DNA of 64,000 nucleotides from Nitrosopumilus sp. LS_AOA (GTDB lineage Archaea > Thermoproteota > Nitrososphaeria > Nitrososphaerales > Nitrosopumilaceae): the NCBI GenBank assembly GCA_001543015.1, contig LFLC01000025.1:62001-126000 (forward strand). Reading direction: 5' to 3'. This document shows positions 1 to 9,576 of this stretch, piece after piece; the stretch's first letter is position 1, and every line of letters starts with the position of its first letter. Position numbers and translations under genes: made by a program. The notes below the pieces were generated by a model. That model searched no databases. It had not been told where the DNA came from and was given only the letters and a program-made list of their open reading frames with translations.

Positions 1-91
1 CTTGAGCATATACTGCACCGGATAAACCATAAGATAGAATTGATATAGATAATAATGCAAATGCAAAGAAACCCATTAATCTCATTTTCAT
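1..91 (-). CDS. N-terminus of a secreted/membrane protein (partial, continues beyond window start); signal peptide MKMRLMGFFAFALLSISILSYGLSGAVYAQ
   Basis: Reverse-strand translation from ATG at 91 gives a typical signal peptide (charged n-region, hydrophobic core, AYAQ-like cleavage site), open to the window edge. Confidence 0.7.
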   Translation of the reverse strand, partial: MKMRLMGFFAFALLSISILSYGLSGAVYAQ

Positions 92-145
92 TTTGATTCA
101 TGGTTTTGAGTATTTATGTATTCAATGAAAGAAAAATTGACCTGA

Positions 146-3100
146 TTATATTACAATTATACCTTTATTGACCAAGTATTGAATCGATTTTACAAAGTCT
201 TCATCAGGAATTTTATTATCGGCCCACCATTTTGCATTATTTTTTATCCAATCAGGAATTTCTTGTTCAACTCCAGCCCCATCTGAGGATTAACAGAAAT
301 TATTCCAATATCTATTAGATGCTCAAGTCCTGAAATAAATTCTTCATCAGAAATACTATCTGATGACCACCAATTGGCATTATTTTTTATCCAATCAGGA
401 ATGTCTTCTGAAATTACAGAAAATGATAAAGTTCCAAGATTTTTACCGTTATAGGAGAGTTGAAGAAAATATGTTCCAGGTAAAGAATCAGGATTTACAG
501 TAAAAATTGATCTATAGCTACCATTAGCACTTAGAGAAGCCCCAAAGCTTTGATTGGTTCCATCAGGATTTGTAAGAATAATAGATAAAGGAATTCCACG
601 TTTTTGATTCTCAACACTGCCAGATAAGATAATTTCTTGAGTTAAACCAATACCAGGTAATGGAACTTTATCTTGACTTAATTTTGCTGGACTAGAAAAT
701 GAGATAGTGGTTTTTGAACTCAATAAACTGAAAATATTTTCATTTCCTGAATCATCACGTGAATCATAATAACGTGCATCAAGACTACCACCAGCAGTTG
801 AGATTAGTTTTGAACCTGTTTTATCACAAATTTGAGAAGGCATCTTGAAAATACCCTCAAAAATTCCAGTACTTGGTCCCGTTTCAACAAGTGTAAACCC
901 AGTTGATGCCAAGCCTCCATGTTCAACACCATTAATTGTACAACGCTTGTAACGAATGTCTTTGAGTTTTACCTCTAAGAGAATTTCCCCATCTTTTCCT
1001 ACAGCATCAACATTGATGGAATTTGGATCATTAATTGTTTGGTAAATATCAATGGTGTTACTTTTCAAATTAAGATCAGAGTCCTTTAAAATAATTGTTA
1101 CAGGTTGACCAAATCGAAATGTTGTTGATTCAGTAGAAACAACTCCAGAATGTGTAGGGATGTCAGATTTAATTGAAGTAATAGTATTCAAACCAACTGA
1201 ATCTAAATCAAAATAAGAAATTACTATTCCTTCTTCATCAACTAGTCTATCAGTTACAATAATTTTAATTTCATCATTAATGGTTTGAATTGTTTGAATA
1301 AAATTAGGATCAAGTATGTTTAATTGATTAGTTACGGCATATTCTATAGTACCATCAAAAATAGAAGAGTTGTCTTGAGTTTCTTCTAACTCAAAACGAT
1401 AAATTGAATTGTTTACACTATTTTCATTTTGTAATCCAAAAGAAAAGATATCAAAAACAATTGGTTGGTTATTTATCTCACTAGAAATAGTAATCACACC
1501 TGCGTTATCATTTGATGAATCAAAATCAATTACTAAAAATACAGTTCCACTTTTATCTGCAATATCAGTTATATCAGAATCATCAATTTGGATAAATCCT
1601 TGAGAGGATGAAATATCACCAGCATCAATTATTGTAATAGATGAATCTCCAAGTGTTCCAAAAGAAAGAGAAAATGAAGTATCACCAAAATTTGAAACCC
1701 CCAAATCATTTACAAAGGATCTTAAATCATAATTTATCCAATTTGTACCACTTGTACTTGATTGAGATGAATCAAGCAATAATGAGGATAAGGATGAGGC
1801 AGAAAAACCCAAATTTACTGAAAATATTTCATATGAGCCATTTGTAACTGTGTCAATAATGAGCCTGTCAGAATTTGTATCAGGCACAGATGAATTTGCA
1901 GCAACTCCTGCAGTAAGTGGAGGGGATGATGAATGAAATTGCACATTTTGAGCATTTTCTAAAGTTAAAGGATTCCCAATAGTTATTGCAGGAATAATTG
2001 CTGATTCTCTAAATACATCCAAATCATCACGAGCACCAGTGTTAAGATTCTGATCAGGATCAATCAGAATTACAACATATTCTGTTCCAGGACGTATAGT
2101 TTCACCATTTCCAATGCTCAAAGAAGGTTCATCAACTGAAACAGATGCAGATGAGGATCCTGTCAAAATAGAAATTGATTTTTTATTGTAAGTGATTTGT
2201 CCAGCTAATCCACGAGAAGCATCACTGAGAATTTTCAATACAGATTGATCACTAGAATCAAAACTTTCAAAAATTCCTGAATTAGGTCCTCGTTCAACTA
2301 GTGTTATAATATTAGAAAATGTGTTTACACCCCCGTCACTAACTGAAGAATCAGTTTGATCATCATTTGTCTTTAGCTCCATAATATTTCCAAGATTCAA
2401 AGTGAGCTTTCCATTATTTTTAAAACCTAAATTTGAAATGGTTGGAAGTAAATCCACCAATCCTGTATTTCCATTTGCATCATTATTTCCAGAATTATCA
2501 AATGCTTGATAAAATGTGGAGGGGTTTGAATCAATATCAAAGGTCCAAGAATCTTCATCAGTTGGATCTTGATTTAATTGAAAATCATTTACAGTTAAAA
2601 AAACTTCAGCACTTTTAGGATAAAGATCCCTATCAAGATTCAAAGAGATATTTTGCATTTCATCATACTCTAATGAGACTTGTTGGGAGGGACCTCCAGG
2701 ATTATATTGAATGGTAACACCATTAAAAGAATAAAGTTGGATTAATGGCCAAGCATTAAAATCCAAACCAATTTGTCCAGTTGGAATATTTGAATTTGTG
2801 TTAATTGATTTTACTTTTCTAACTACATTATTCAAATTTTCAGAACCAGTTGGAGAACCAGTACATAAACTAAATGAGGAATCACCATTTGAAAATCCAG
2901 TCAAACCAGCAGATTGAGGTACTGCAATTCCATCAGTATCAGAAATAGATATTCCAAATACAGAAGATGGCGTATCCCTACTACAAAAAACTCCAAAGTC
3001 TAATCCTTTCCCAGCTAGTCCCACAGTAGAATCTGCAATTTTTGCCTTCTCAACATTGGCAAAATATGCATACCAATTACCATCAGTTGCCTGAACCATT

Positions 3101-3336
3101 CGTAAAGATTTTCCATTTATCGTGACATCAGGTTCTCCTTTTCCCTCACCAGTATCTTGTAAATTTGAATCACGAATTATCACTTCAATAACCATTGAGC
3201 CTGAAAAATAGTTTTCAAATTGTGAGTTTTCTGCAGAGACAAACAGGTTAGGATTACTTGATGCCTCAGCGTCAATTAATGGTAATAAAATTAATGAAAA
3301 AATGACAGGTAAAAATAATCTTTTTTTATCCAACAT
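146..3336 (-). CDS. Large secreted/cell-surface protein with C-terminal IPxWIKNNAxWW...F..G...LI..GII repeats; intact ORF ends at 244, but the reading resumes in another frame to a stop at 146-148
   Basis: ORF 244..3402; probable start at M23 (MLDKKRLFLPVIFSLILLPLIDAEA signal peptide, 3336). A second repeat copy EQEIPDWIKNNAKWWADNKIPDEDFVKSIQYLVNKGIIVI is read after a 1-nt shift near 277-280. Confidence 0.75.
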
Positions 3337-3422
3337 TTCAAAAAGTCGTTTTATTACAAATAATGTTATCGTAGCATTACTTCTTAGAAACTTGTAATAC
3401 ATGAGAAGAATTATTCAAAAAT

Positions 3423-4781
3423 ATGGAAATATTTGTAAACAGAGCCAAAGTATTACAGATTTCACTATTAGCTATTTTCTCAGCATTTGTAGTTGAACTA
3501 ATTTTTGGGTTAATCTCCAATAGTCTTGCATTAATTACAGATAGTATTCATGCATTGTTAGACAGTGTAGTAACCATAGTTTTACTTTTAGCAACAAGAA
3601 TGGCAATAAAACCTCCAGATGCAGAACACACCTACGGACATGGAAAAATTGAATCATTAGGAGGATTGATTGGAGGAATAGCAATTTTACTAATTGCTTG
3701 TTTTTTTATTTATGAATCAATTCATAGATTGCAAAGTCCACCTCCAAGTATTTTACCAGGATTGTTTGCAATTATTGCAGGCATTTACACAATTGGAATT
3801 GATATTTTTAGACTAGCAATACTTAGAAGATCCATAAAAAAAATTGGAGGTGCAACTCTGAAAGCAGATTTTTATCATGCATTTATGGATCTTGGCTCTA
3901 CTCTTGTAGCAATTGCTGGAATAGTTTTGATATCATATGGATTCTATTATGGAGATTTTGTTGCAGCATTAATTTTAGGAGGATTATTAGCAGTGCTCAG
4001 TGTAAAACTCATCTACAAAACTGCTCTTGATTTGACAGATATCATATCACCTGAACTAGTAAAAGATGTTAGAGAAATTGCAAATTCAACAAAGGGAGTA
4101 ATTGGTGCTAATCCAATTCTGATGAGAAGATCAGGTGAAACAATTTTTGCAGATATAACTATCTCATTAAGAGGAGATACTAGTTTTGACCAAGCACATG
4201 AAATTAGTAATAGTGTTGAACAAAATATAAAAAATAAAATTTCAAATGCGTCAATTACAATTCACTTTGAGCCAAATTGGAAAGATGTTCCTTTAGATAC
4301 AAAAATTTTAGATGTTGTAAAAAATGTTGATGGTGTAAAAGATGTTCATAATGTTAGCACACATAAAACCAAAGGAAAGACATTTTGTGATTTACATGTA
4401 ATGGTTGACAAAGCGATTAATCTATTATCAGCCCATAAAATTTCTGAAATAGTTGAGCAGAAAATTCAAGAAAACATACCTGAAATAGAACATACCACTA
4501 TCCATTTAGAACCATTTGTGACAGTACCTGAGAAATTTAATGTTGAGGATACAATTACTGAAGAGGAAATTAAAAAAGTGTTAGAGAAGTATCCTGAAAT
4601 CAAAAAAATTGGACGAATTATTTCTTTGAGTTTTGAGAATATTCTTAAAATAGACATTGATTGTTCATTTGATAAAGAATTGTCAATTGAGAAAGTTCAT
4701 GATTTAACATCAAAAATTGAACATATTATTAGAACACATATCAAAAATGCAGTAATTACAATTCACCCAGAACCAGACTAA
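3423..4781 (+). CDS. Cation diffusion facilitator (CDF) transporter with three tandem C-terminal cytosolic dimerisation-like domains
   Basis: DSIHALLDSVVT, HTYGHGKIESLGG, KADFYHAFMDLGSTLVA are CDF motifs; three repeats each end ...ITIHFEPN / TTIHLEPF / ITIHPEPD. Confidence 0.9.
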   Translation: MEIFVNRAKVLQISLLAIFSAFVVELIFGLISNSLALITDSIHALLDSVVTIVLLLATRMAIKPPDAEHTYGHGKIESLGGLIGGIAILLIACFFIYESIHRLQSPPPSILPGLFAIIAGIYTIGIDIFRLAILRRSIKKIGGATLKADFYHAFMDLGSTLVAIAGIVLISYGFYYGDFVAALILGGLLAVLSVKLIYKTALDLTDIISPELVKDVREIANSTKGVIGANPILMRRSGETIFADITISLRGDTSFDQAHEISNSVEQNIKNKISNASITIHFEPNWKDVPLDTKILDVVKNVDGVKDVHNVSTHKTKGKTFCDLHVMVDKAINLLSAHKISEIVEQKIQENIPEIEHTTIHLEPFVTVPEKFNVEDTITEEEIKKVLEKYPEIKKIGRIISLSFENILKIDIDCSFDKELSIEKVHDLTSKIEHIIRTHIKNAVITIHPEPD

Positions 4782-5986
4782 ACCAAAATACTAGTTAGAT
4801 ACATCACTAACATTCCTGCAGCAAGACCTGCTACTACTGCAGCACTAGAGAAATTTTTGTCGCCTTCAGATCTAATCCATTTCATAATTACAACAATTAC
4901 TTGGAAAATTGCACCTGCACCTACTGCAAGAAAAATCACTGAAGTAAATGGAGAGTAAACAAATCCACCTATCCATGCACCAAAAATAGCAGGAGAGCCT
5001 GCAATTAATCCCAATGCTGCAAGTTTTAGTATCATTGCTTTTCCTACCACTCCTTTTCCTCTAGACATTGGTGCTGCAATTGCAATACCTTCAGTGGTAT
5101 TGTGTAATGCAAATCCAACTATCAAAAAGGTACTAAATGCAATCGAACCTAAACCAACAGCTGCACCAATTGCAAGTCCTTCTCCAAAGTTGTGCAATCC
5201 AATTCCAATTGAAATCATTAATGCAATAGCTACAGGTTTTGAAATTCTGGAGGATGCTGTAGATGCTACTGCTCTTTTTACTAGCTTTTCACCAGCATAG
5301 TACAGGCCAAGAAATGACAAGACAATAACTGTAGCTACCAGCAATACGCCATTGAAACTCGCTGCAAGATTTTCTTCAGAGACATCTAATGCCTCCTCAA
5401 TGGAATCAATTGCTAAGAAAAGTAACAAACCAACAGTTAATGCCAAAAAGAAATGATATTTTTGCTTGCTGATTCTTTTGATAAATGGAAGCCATAGTAA
5501 TCCAATCATTACAGGTATGATTCCAACATAAGTTCCAATTAATGCAAAGAATCCAACAAGTTCAAGACTTGGTTGTAATGCAGGAGCGGCAGCCTCTATC
5601 TCTTTTTCAAATCTAGTTCCATCCTCAATTGTTAATCCTATTCTATATGGTTCTGCATCATTCCATGCAAAAGGAATTCTTACCAAAGCAGTTTCATATC
5701 GTTCCAGTAATCCATCAGGTTCAACTGCTGCAGGTTGTATTCGGTCATTAATGTCAGCCATTACAATCTCTACAGGAATTGGTCCGGTGTTTCTAACAGT
5801 TACTTGAATTTCAGAATCTACAAAATCAATTTTCTCCATAGTTATTTCGGGTAATGGTACACCTAAATCTAAAACATCAGAACCTGGACCAAAAATGTAT
5901 ACTACCAAGACTACTAAAAATGCAAATGGAATAATTCCACTTGCAATTAATTTGCCTTTTGATTGTTTTTTATCACTAACTTCCAT
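4778..5986 (-). CDS. ZIP-family metal transporter with N-terminal TM plus extracytoplasmic extension
   Basis: GIGLHNFGEGLAIGAA and FALHNTTEGIAIAAP are the ZIP TM4/TM5 HNxxEG motifs. Confidence 0.9.
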   Translation of the reverse strand: MEVSDKKQSKGKLIASGIIPFAFLVVLVVYIFGPGSDVLDLGVPLPEITMEKIDFVDSEIQVTVRNTGPIPVEIVMADINDRIQPAAVEPDGLLERYETALVRIPFAWNDAEPYRIGLTIEDGTRFEKEIEAAAPALQPSLELVGFFALIGTYVGIIPVMIGLLWLPFIKRISKQKYHFFLALTVGLLLFLAIDSIEEALDVSEENLAASFNGVLLVATVIVLSFLGLYYAGEKLVKRAVASTASSRISKPVAIALMISIGIGLHNFGEGLAIGAAVGLGSIAFSTFLIVGFALHNTTEGIAIAAPMSRGKGVVGKAMILKLAALGLIAGSPAIFGAWIGGFVYSPFTSVIFLAVGAGAIFQVIVVIMKWIRSEGDKNFSSAAVVAGLAAGMLVMYLTSILV

Positions 5987-7064
5987 AGTCTACGTTCTCT
6001 GCTGATTTTTTATCTTGTGAATTGTTATTAACTTGGAATATTCCAACCCAACCTTTTTCTGAGAATTCTACCTTGTGAGCATGGAACAGGTACTTTCCAG
6101 GATATTTGTATTCAAATTCTATAATTCCACGTTCTGTTTGTGACAGAGTAATCATATCAGTGTAAACCGAAGGAACAAGACTGGTTCCTGTCGGGTAGTA
6201 ATTGTATAGATTACCATGCAAGTGAAGGTTGTTTATTGGATCAAACTCAACCATGTTTACCACATAAATTCGGATTAACTCATCTGTGTTAATTTGGATT
6301 GGATTATTCTGATAGTAAAATGGAATAGTGTTTGCAGCATAGAAATTATTTTCTCCATCAAAGTCCATATCCAAACCATTTAGAACCATAACCATTTCAT
6401 CTGCTGCAGGTCTGCTCTCTTTTGGATCAACTATGAAAACACCATACAGACCACGTACAATATGTTCTTCAAGTGGCATAACATGACAGTGATATGGGTG
6501 AACACCAACTGGTCCTGCCTCAAATTCATAGGTAAATTGTCCGCCTCCAGGTCCAACTATCTCAAATACTCCATCCATTTCTGCAGGATGAATTCCATGA
6601 AAGTGCATCGTATGTGATTTTGCACCATTATTGATGAAATTAATACGAACAATGTCTCCTTCAGTAGCTCTTATCGTAGGACCCGGAACAGTTCCATTAA
6701 AGGTCCACACATTAAAGAATATTCCAGGGGAAACTTCCATAATTTGATCATCTTCTGCAATAATTGTAAATTCTCTTAGTGTGGTACCATCAGGGAGCGT
6801 AGAGACTGTACCATAGTTAAATTCTCTCAAATATTCCATTGGATCAAATTCTACAGTTGCTTCGGTGTATTGAGGATCAGTAGTTGTGGTGTATACGGGA
6901 TCAATTACCACACCTGTCGTGCTTATGGTACCGCCAGTATGTGTAGCAAAAATATTACCTTCTAGCTGTGCATTAATGCTTTCAGGAAATGTAATGTAAA
7001 GAGCAGATATAGTAACAATTACTATTATTGATGCAATCATAATTCTAGAACTAGATTTAATCAT
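5976..7064 (-). CDS. Two-domain multicopper oxidase (exported)
   Basis: MHFHGIHPAEMDG, HPYHCHVMPLEEHIVRGLYG, HLHGNLYNYYPTG, YLFHAHKVEFSEKGWVG copper-ligand motifs; N-terminal signal/TM segment. Confidence 0.9.
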   Translation of the reverse strand: MIKSSSRIMIASIIVIVTISALYITFPESINAQLEGNIFATHTGGTISTTGVVIDPVYTTTTDPQYTEATVEFDPMEYLREFNYGTVSTLPDGTTLREFTIIAEDDQIMEVSPGIFFNVWTFNGTVPGPTIRATEGDIVRINFINNGAKSHTMHFHGIHPAEMDGVFEIVGPGGGQFTYEFEAGPVGVHPYHCHVMPLEEHIVRGLYGVFIVDPKESRPAADEMVMVLNGLDMDFDGENNFYAANTIPFYYQNNPIQINTDELIRIYVVNMVEFDPINNLHLHGNLYNYYPTGTSLVPSVYTDMITLSQTERGIIEFEYKYPGKYLFHAHKVEFSEKGWVGIFQVNNNSQDKKSAENVDYGS

Positions 7065-7201
7065 TATTTACAAATGCTAAACTTCTCAATCATAATTTAA
7101 AGTTACCCTAAGCTAACTTTTTTAGCCTGATCTAACTTTTTTATATTTCAAAAATTTTTTTAATAAATTAGGTTTAAACTAAAGAAAATTAGGCTTAATT
7201 T
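7065..7201. promoter_or_regulatory. Divergent promoter region with TTAG-N6-CTAA (7122-7135) and TTAG-N7-CTAA (7168-7182) dyads
   Basis: Direct inspection: ttagcctgatctaa and ttaggtttaaactaa; function inferred. Confidence 0.4.
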
Positions 7202-7699
7202 ATGGAAAAAACAGGATTGGTGATAATTGTATCAGGAGCAATAATTGTTATTGGTCTTGTTTTGTTAGCATTAGGGAATCAAGTAATTCTTGATAGTGTT
7301 AACCAAGAAGATGGAAAAGTTAGCATAAATCAAGACATCACAGTCTCCACAAATATTGATGCAAAAAAAACATCAGTTGGGATTTTTGCAGTTCAGGTGA
7401 TAGATATTAAAGAAAATGTATTTTCTGCCAAAGTACTAGATCCATTAGGTATTGAAATTATTGCCCTAAAAGTTAATGAAGAAACTATTGAAGAGAAATT
7501 TGATGTTATAGAATCTGGAATTTACAAACTAGTGATTCAAAGTAGTATTGAGGAAAAAAGTCAGGTGTTTGGCGCCATAGGTCCACTCCCGGATGAGGGG
7601 AAAAAAACAATTAGTTTCATTTCAGTATATGTGGTCATTATTGGAATGATTGGGTTATTTGGGGCAGGGATTCTTAAAATCAAAAAAAGATCAATTTAG
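7202..7699 (+). CDS. Bitopic membrane protein with central extracytoplasmic beta-rich domain
   Basis: Hydrophobic N-terminal and C-terminal segments flank a soluble region (VIESGIYKLVIQSS...FGAIGPLPDEGKKT). Confidence 0.6.
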   Translation: MEKTGLVIIVSGAIIVIGLVLLALGNQVILDSVNQEDGKVSINQDITVSTNIDAKKTSVGIFAVQVIDIKENVFSAKVLDPLGIEIIALKVNEETIEEKFDVIESGIYKLVIQSSIEEKSQVFGAIGPLPDEGKKTISFISVYVVIIGMIGLFGAGILKIKKRSI

Positions 7700-7999
7700 A
7701 TAAGTATCTAATTTTTCAATACCATAAATTGCTTCATCAAAATTTCCATCATCCTCAATGAAACTAGAAAGTTTTTCAGGATTAGCAGAAATACTGCATC
7801 CGTTATCAGAATTTTTGAAAATAAATTCGTATTTTATCAAATATGAAAGTCTCTCAAGAACTTCAGATTCAGGTATAGCGTTTTTTTGTGCTAAAAATGA
7901 GCATTGTTTTTGACCATCTTCTAATTCTGCCAATATTGAAGACGTAATTGGATCAAACATACAATCTACAATTTTTTCTCGATCAAAGTTTTCATCCAT
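7691..7999 (-). CDS. Small winged-helix-like protein
   Basis: ILAELEDGQKQCSFLAQKNAIPESEVLERLSYLIKYEFIFKN resembles an ArsR-type wHTH layout. Confidence 0.5.
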   Translation of the reverse strand: MDENFDREKIVDCMFDPITSSILAELEDGQKQCSFLAQKNAIPESEVLERLSYLIKYEFIFKNSDNGCSISANPEKLSSFIEDDGNFDEAIYGIEKLDTYLN

Positions 8000-8082
8000 T
8001 TTTCTAAACTCGGTAATTTAGGATTAATAAATTTTGTACTAAATATGCTAGGATATAATTAGGAAAAACGATATCTCAAAAT

Positions 8083-8235
8083 ATGCAAAAACTTTGTACT
8101 CAAGATCAAACAGGGAAAGGGGAACATTGCTTTTGTAGGGATATTGATGCCCAGCGTGGAGTCAAAAAATGCTGCAAATGCAACCAATGGAACGTTCAAG
8201 GAAGTGATTGGACAACAGATGAAGACTTTAGATGA
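8083..8235 (+). CDS. 50-aa Cys-rich microprotein (MQKLCTQDQTGKGEHCFCRDIDAQRGVKKCCKCNQWNVQGSDWTTDEDFR)
   Basis: Complete ATG-TGA ORF below the 60-aa track cutoff; C-x-C and CCxC clusters suggest metal binding. Confidence 0.5.
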   Translation: MQKLCTQDQTGKGEHCFCRDIDAQRGVKKCCKCNQWNVQGSDWTTDEDFR

Positions 8236-8265
8236 TTTTAAAATTAGATCGATTTAGAAAAGACA

Positions 8266-8294
8266 AAAATGGGTTTTTCAAAAACCATTCATTT
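8266..8294 (+). promoter_or_regulatory. Hairpin upstream of rps13 (AAAATGGGTTTTT-C-AAAAACCATTcATTTT)
   Basis: Near-perfect inverted repeat in the leader. Confidence 0.3.
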
Positions 8295-8333
8295 TGACGC
8301 CTAGCATGGTTTTTATCGGGGGTTCATAGAATT

Positions 8334-8927
8334 TTGGAATACTTGAGTACACAAGAATATAGACACATTGTTAGAATTGTGGGTAACGATATCCCAGGTG
8401 AGAGAAAAACACTCATAGGATTAACCCAAATTAAAGGAATAGGCTACAATTTTGCTACAGCAATTCTAGATTCTCTTAAAATTAATACAAATTCAAACAT
8501 TGGAAATCTTTCTGATGAAAATGTTAAAGAAATTGAAAAATTAATTCTAGATCCAATTAATGGGAATTTTCCAATATGGTTTCTTAATAGAAGAAAAGAT
8601 ATTGAAACCGGTGCTGATTTGCATTTACTAACATCAGACATTCCATTTACATTAAGAAATGATATCGAAAGAGAAAGAATCGCTGCCAGTTGGAGAGGTT
8701 ATCGTCATATGAGTGGTCTAAAAGTTAGAGGACAAAGAACCAGAACATCAGGTAGAAAAGGTGGAGCAGTTGGTGTTGCAAAAGGTGGATTATCTGCACC
8801 AGTTAAGAAAGGTGACCCAGGAGCAGCAGCAACAGATACTCCAGCAGAAGGTGCAGCAGCTCCAGCAGAAGGTGCAGCAGCTCCAGCAGCAGAAAAGAAA
8901 GATGCACCAGCGGAGAAGAAGAAATAG
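8334..8927 (+). CDS. rps13: 30S ribosomal protein uS13 with Ala/Pro/Lys-rich C-terminal tail
   Basis: [58 protein letters not shown] start. Confidence 0.95.
   Translation: MEYLSTQEYRHIVRIVGNDIPGERKTLIGLTQIKGIGYNFATAILDSLKINTNSNIGNLSDENVKEIEKLILDPINGNFPIWFLNRRKDIETGADLHLLTSDIPFTLRNDIERERIAASWRGYRHMSGLKVRGQRTRTSGRKGGAVGVAKGGLSAPVKKGDPGAAATDTPAEGAAAPAEGAAAPAAEKKDAPAEKKK
8839..8889 (+). repeat. 21-bp tandem repeat (ctccagcagaaggtgcagcag) x2.4 in the uS13 tail
   Basis: Exact repeat read from sequence; encodes PAEGAAA. Confidence 0.9.
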
Positions 8928-8936
8928 GTGTTTTGA

Positions 8937-9524
8937 ATGGGAGATCCAAAATATCCACGTAGAGTTTGGCGAAAACCAAAGAGACCTCTTAATTATGAAT
9001 TAAAAATGGAAGAGCTAAAAACTCTTGGTACTTTTGGATTAAGAACTAAAAGAGAATTATGGAAAGCACATACAGAATTATCACGTGTAAGACATCAAGC
9101 AAGATCATTACTTGCATTGAGACAAGAAGTTAGAGAAGAAAAAGAACCAATTTTAATGAAATCATTAGCAAGAATTGGATTAGTAAGTAGTGATGCAACA
9201 TTAGATGATGTACTTAATCTAAATGCCGATGATTTACTTTCACGTAGATTTCAAACTATTGTTGCAAAGAAATTTGATTTCAAATCACCATATCAAGCAA
9301 GACAAGCAATTATTCATGGTCACGTAATGATTGGAGATAGAAAAATAGACATCCCATCATACATTGTAACAGTTGAAGAGGAAGGAGGAATTCATTTTAC
9401 ACCAGAATCTAAAATCCCAGAAATGTTAGAAAAATCAAAAGCTAAGGATGAAGCAGAGAAACCTACTGAAGCAACAGAGAAACCTACTGAAGCAAAAAAA
9501 GATGAAGATTCTTCAACAAAATAA
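8937..9524 (+). CDS. rps4: 30S ribosomal protein uS4 with Lys/Glu-rich C-terminal tail
   Basis: GDPKYPRRVWRKPKRPLNYELKMEE, LLSRRFQTIVAKKF...ARQAIIHGHVMIGDRKIDIPSYIV. Confidence 0.95.
   Translation: MGDPKYPRRVWRKPKRPLNYELKMEELKTLGTFGLRTKRELWKAHTELSRVRHQARSLLALRQEVREEKEPILMKSLARIGLVSSDATLDDVLNLNADDLLSRRFQTIVAKKFDFKSPYQARQAIIHGHVMIGDRKIDIPSYIVTVEEEGGIHFTPESKIPEMLEKSKAKDEAEKPTEATEKPTEAKKDEDSSTK
9454..9495 (+). repeat. 21-bp tandem repeat (cagagaaacctactgaagcaa) x2 in the uS4 tail
   Basis: Direct reading; encodes EKPTEAx. Confidence 0.9.
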
Positions 9525-9576
9525 TTAAAAAATAGGCTTATCCGTAAATAACCCCAAATTATCAAAGAGATTAGTT

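Noticed and set aside
8839-9495. Short tandem repeats in rps13/rps4 as a CRISPR-like array
   Set aside because: Contiguous in-frame 21-bp coding repeats without spacers
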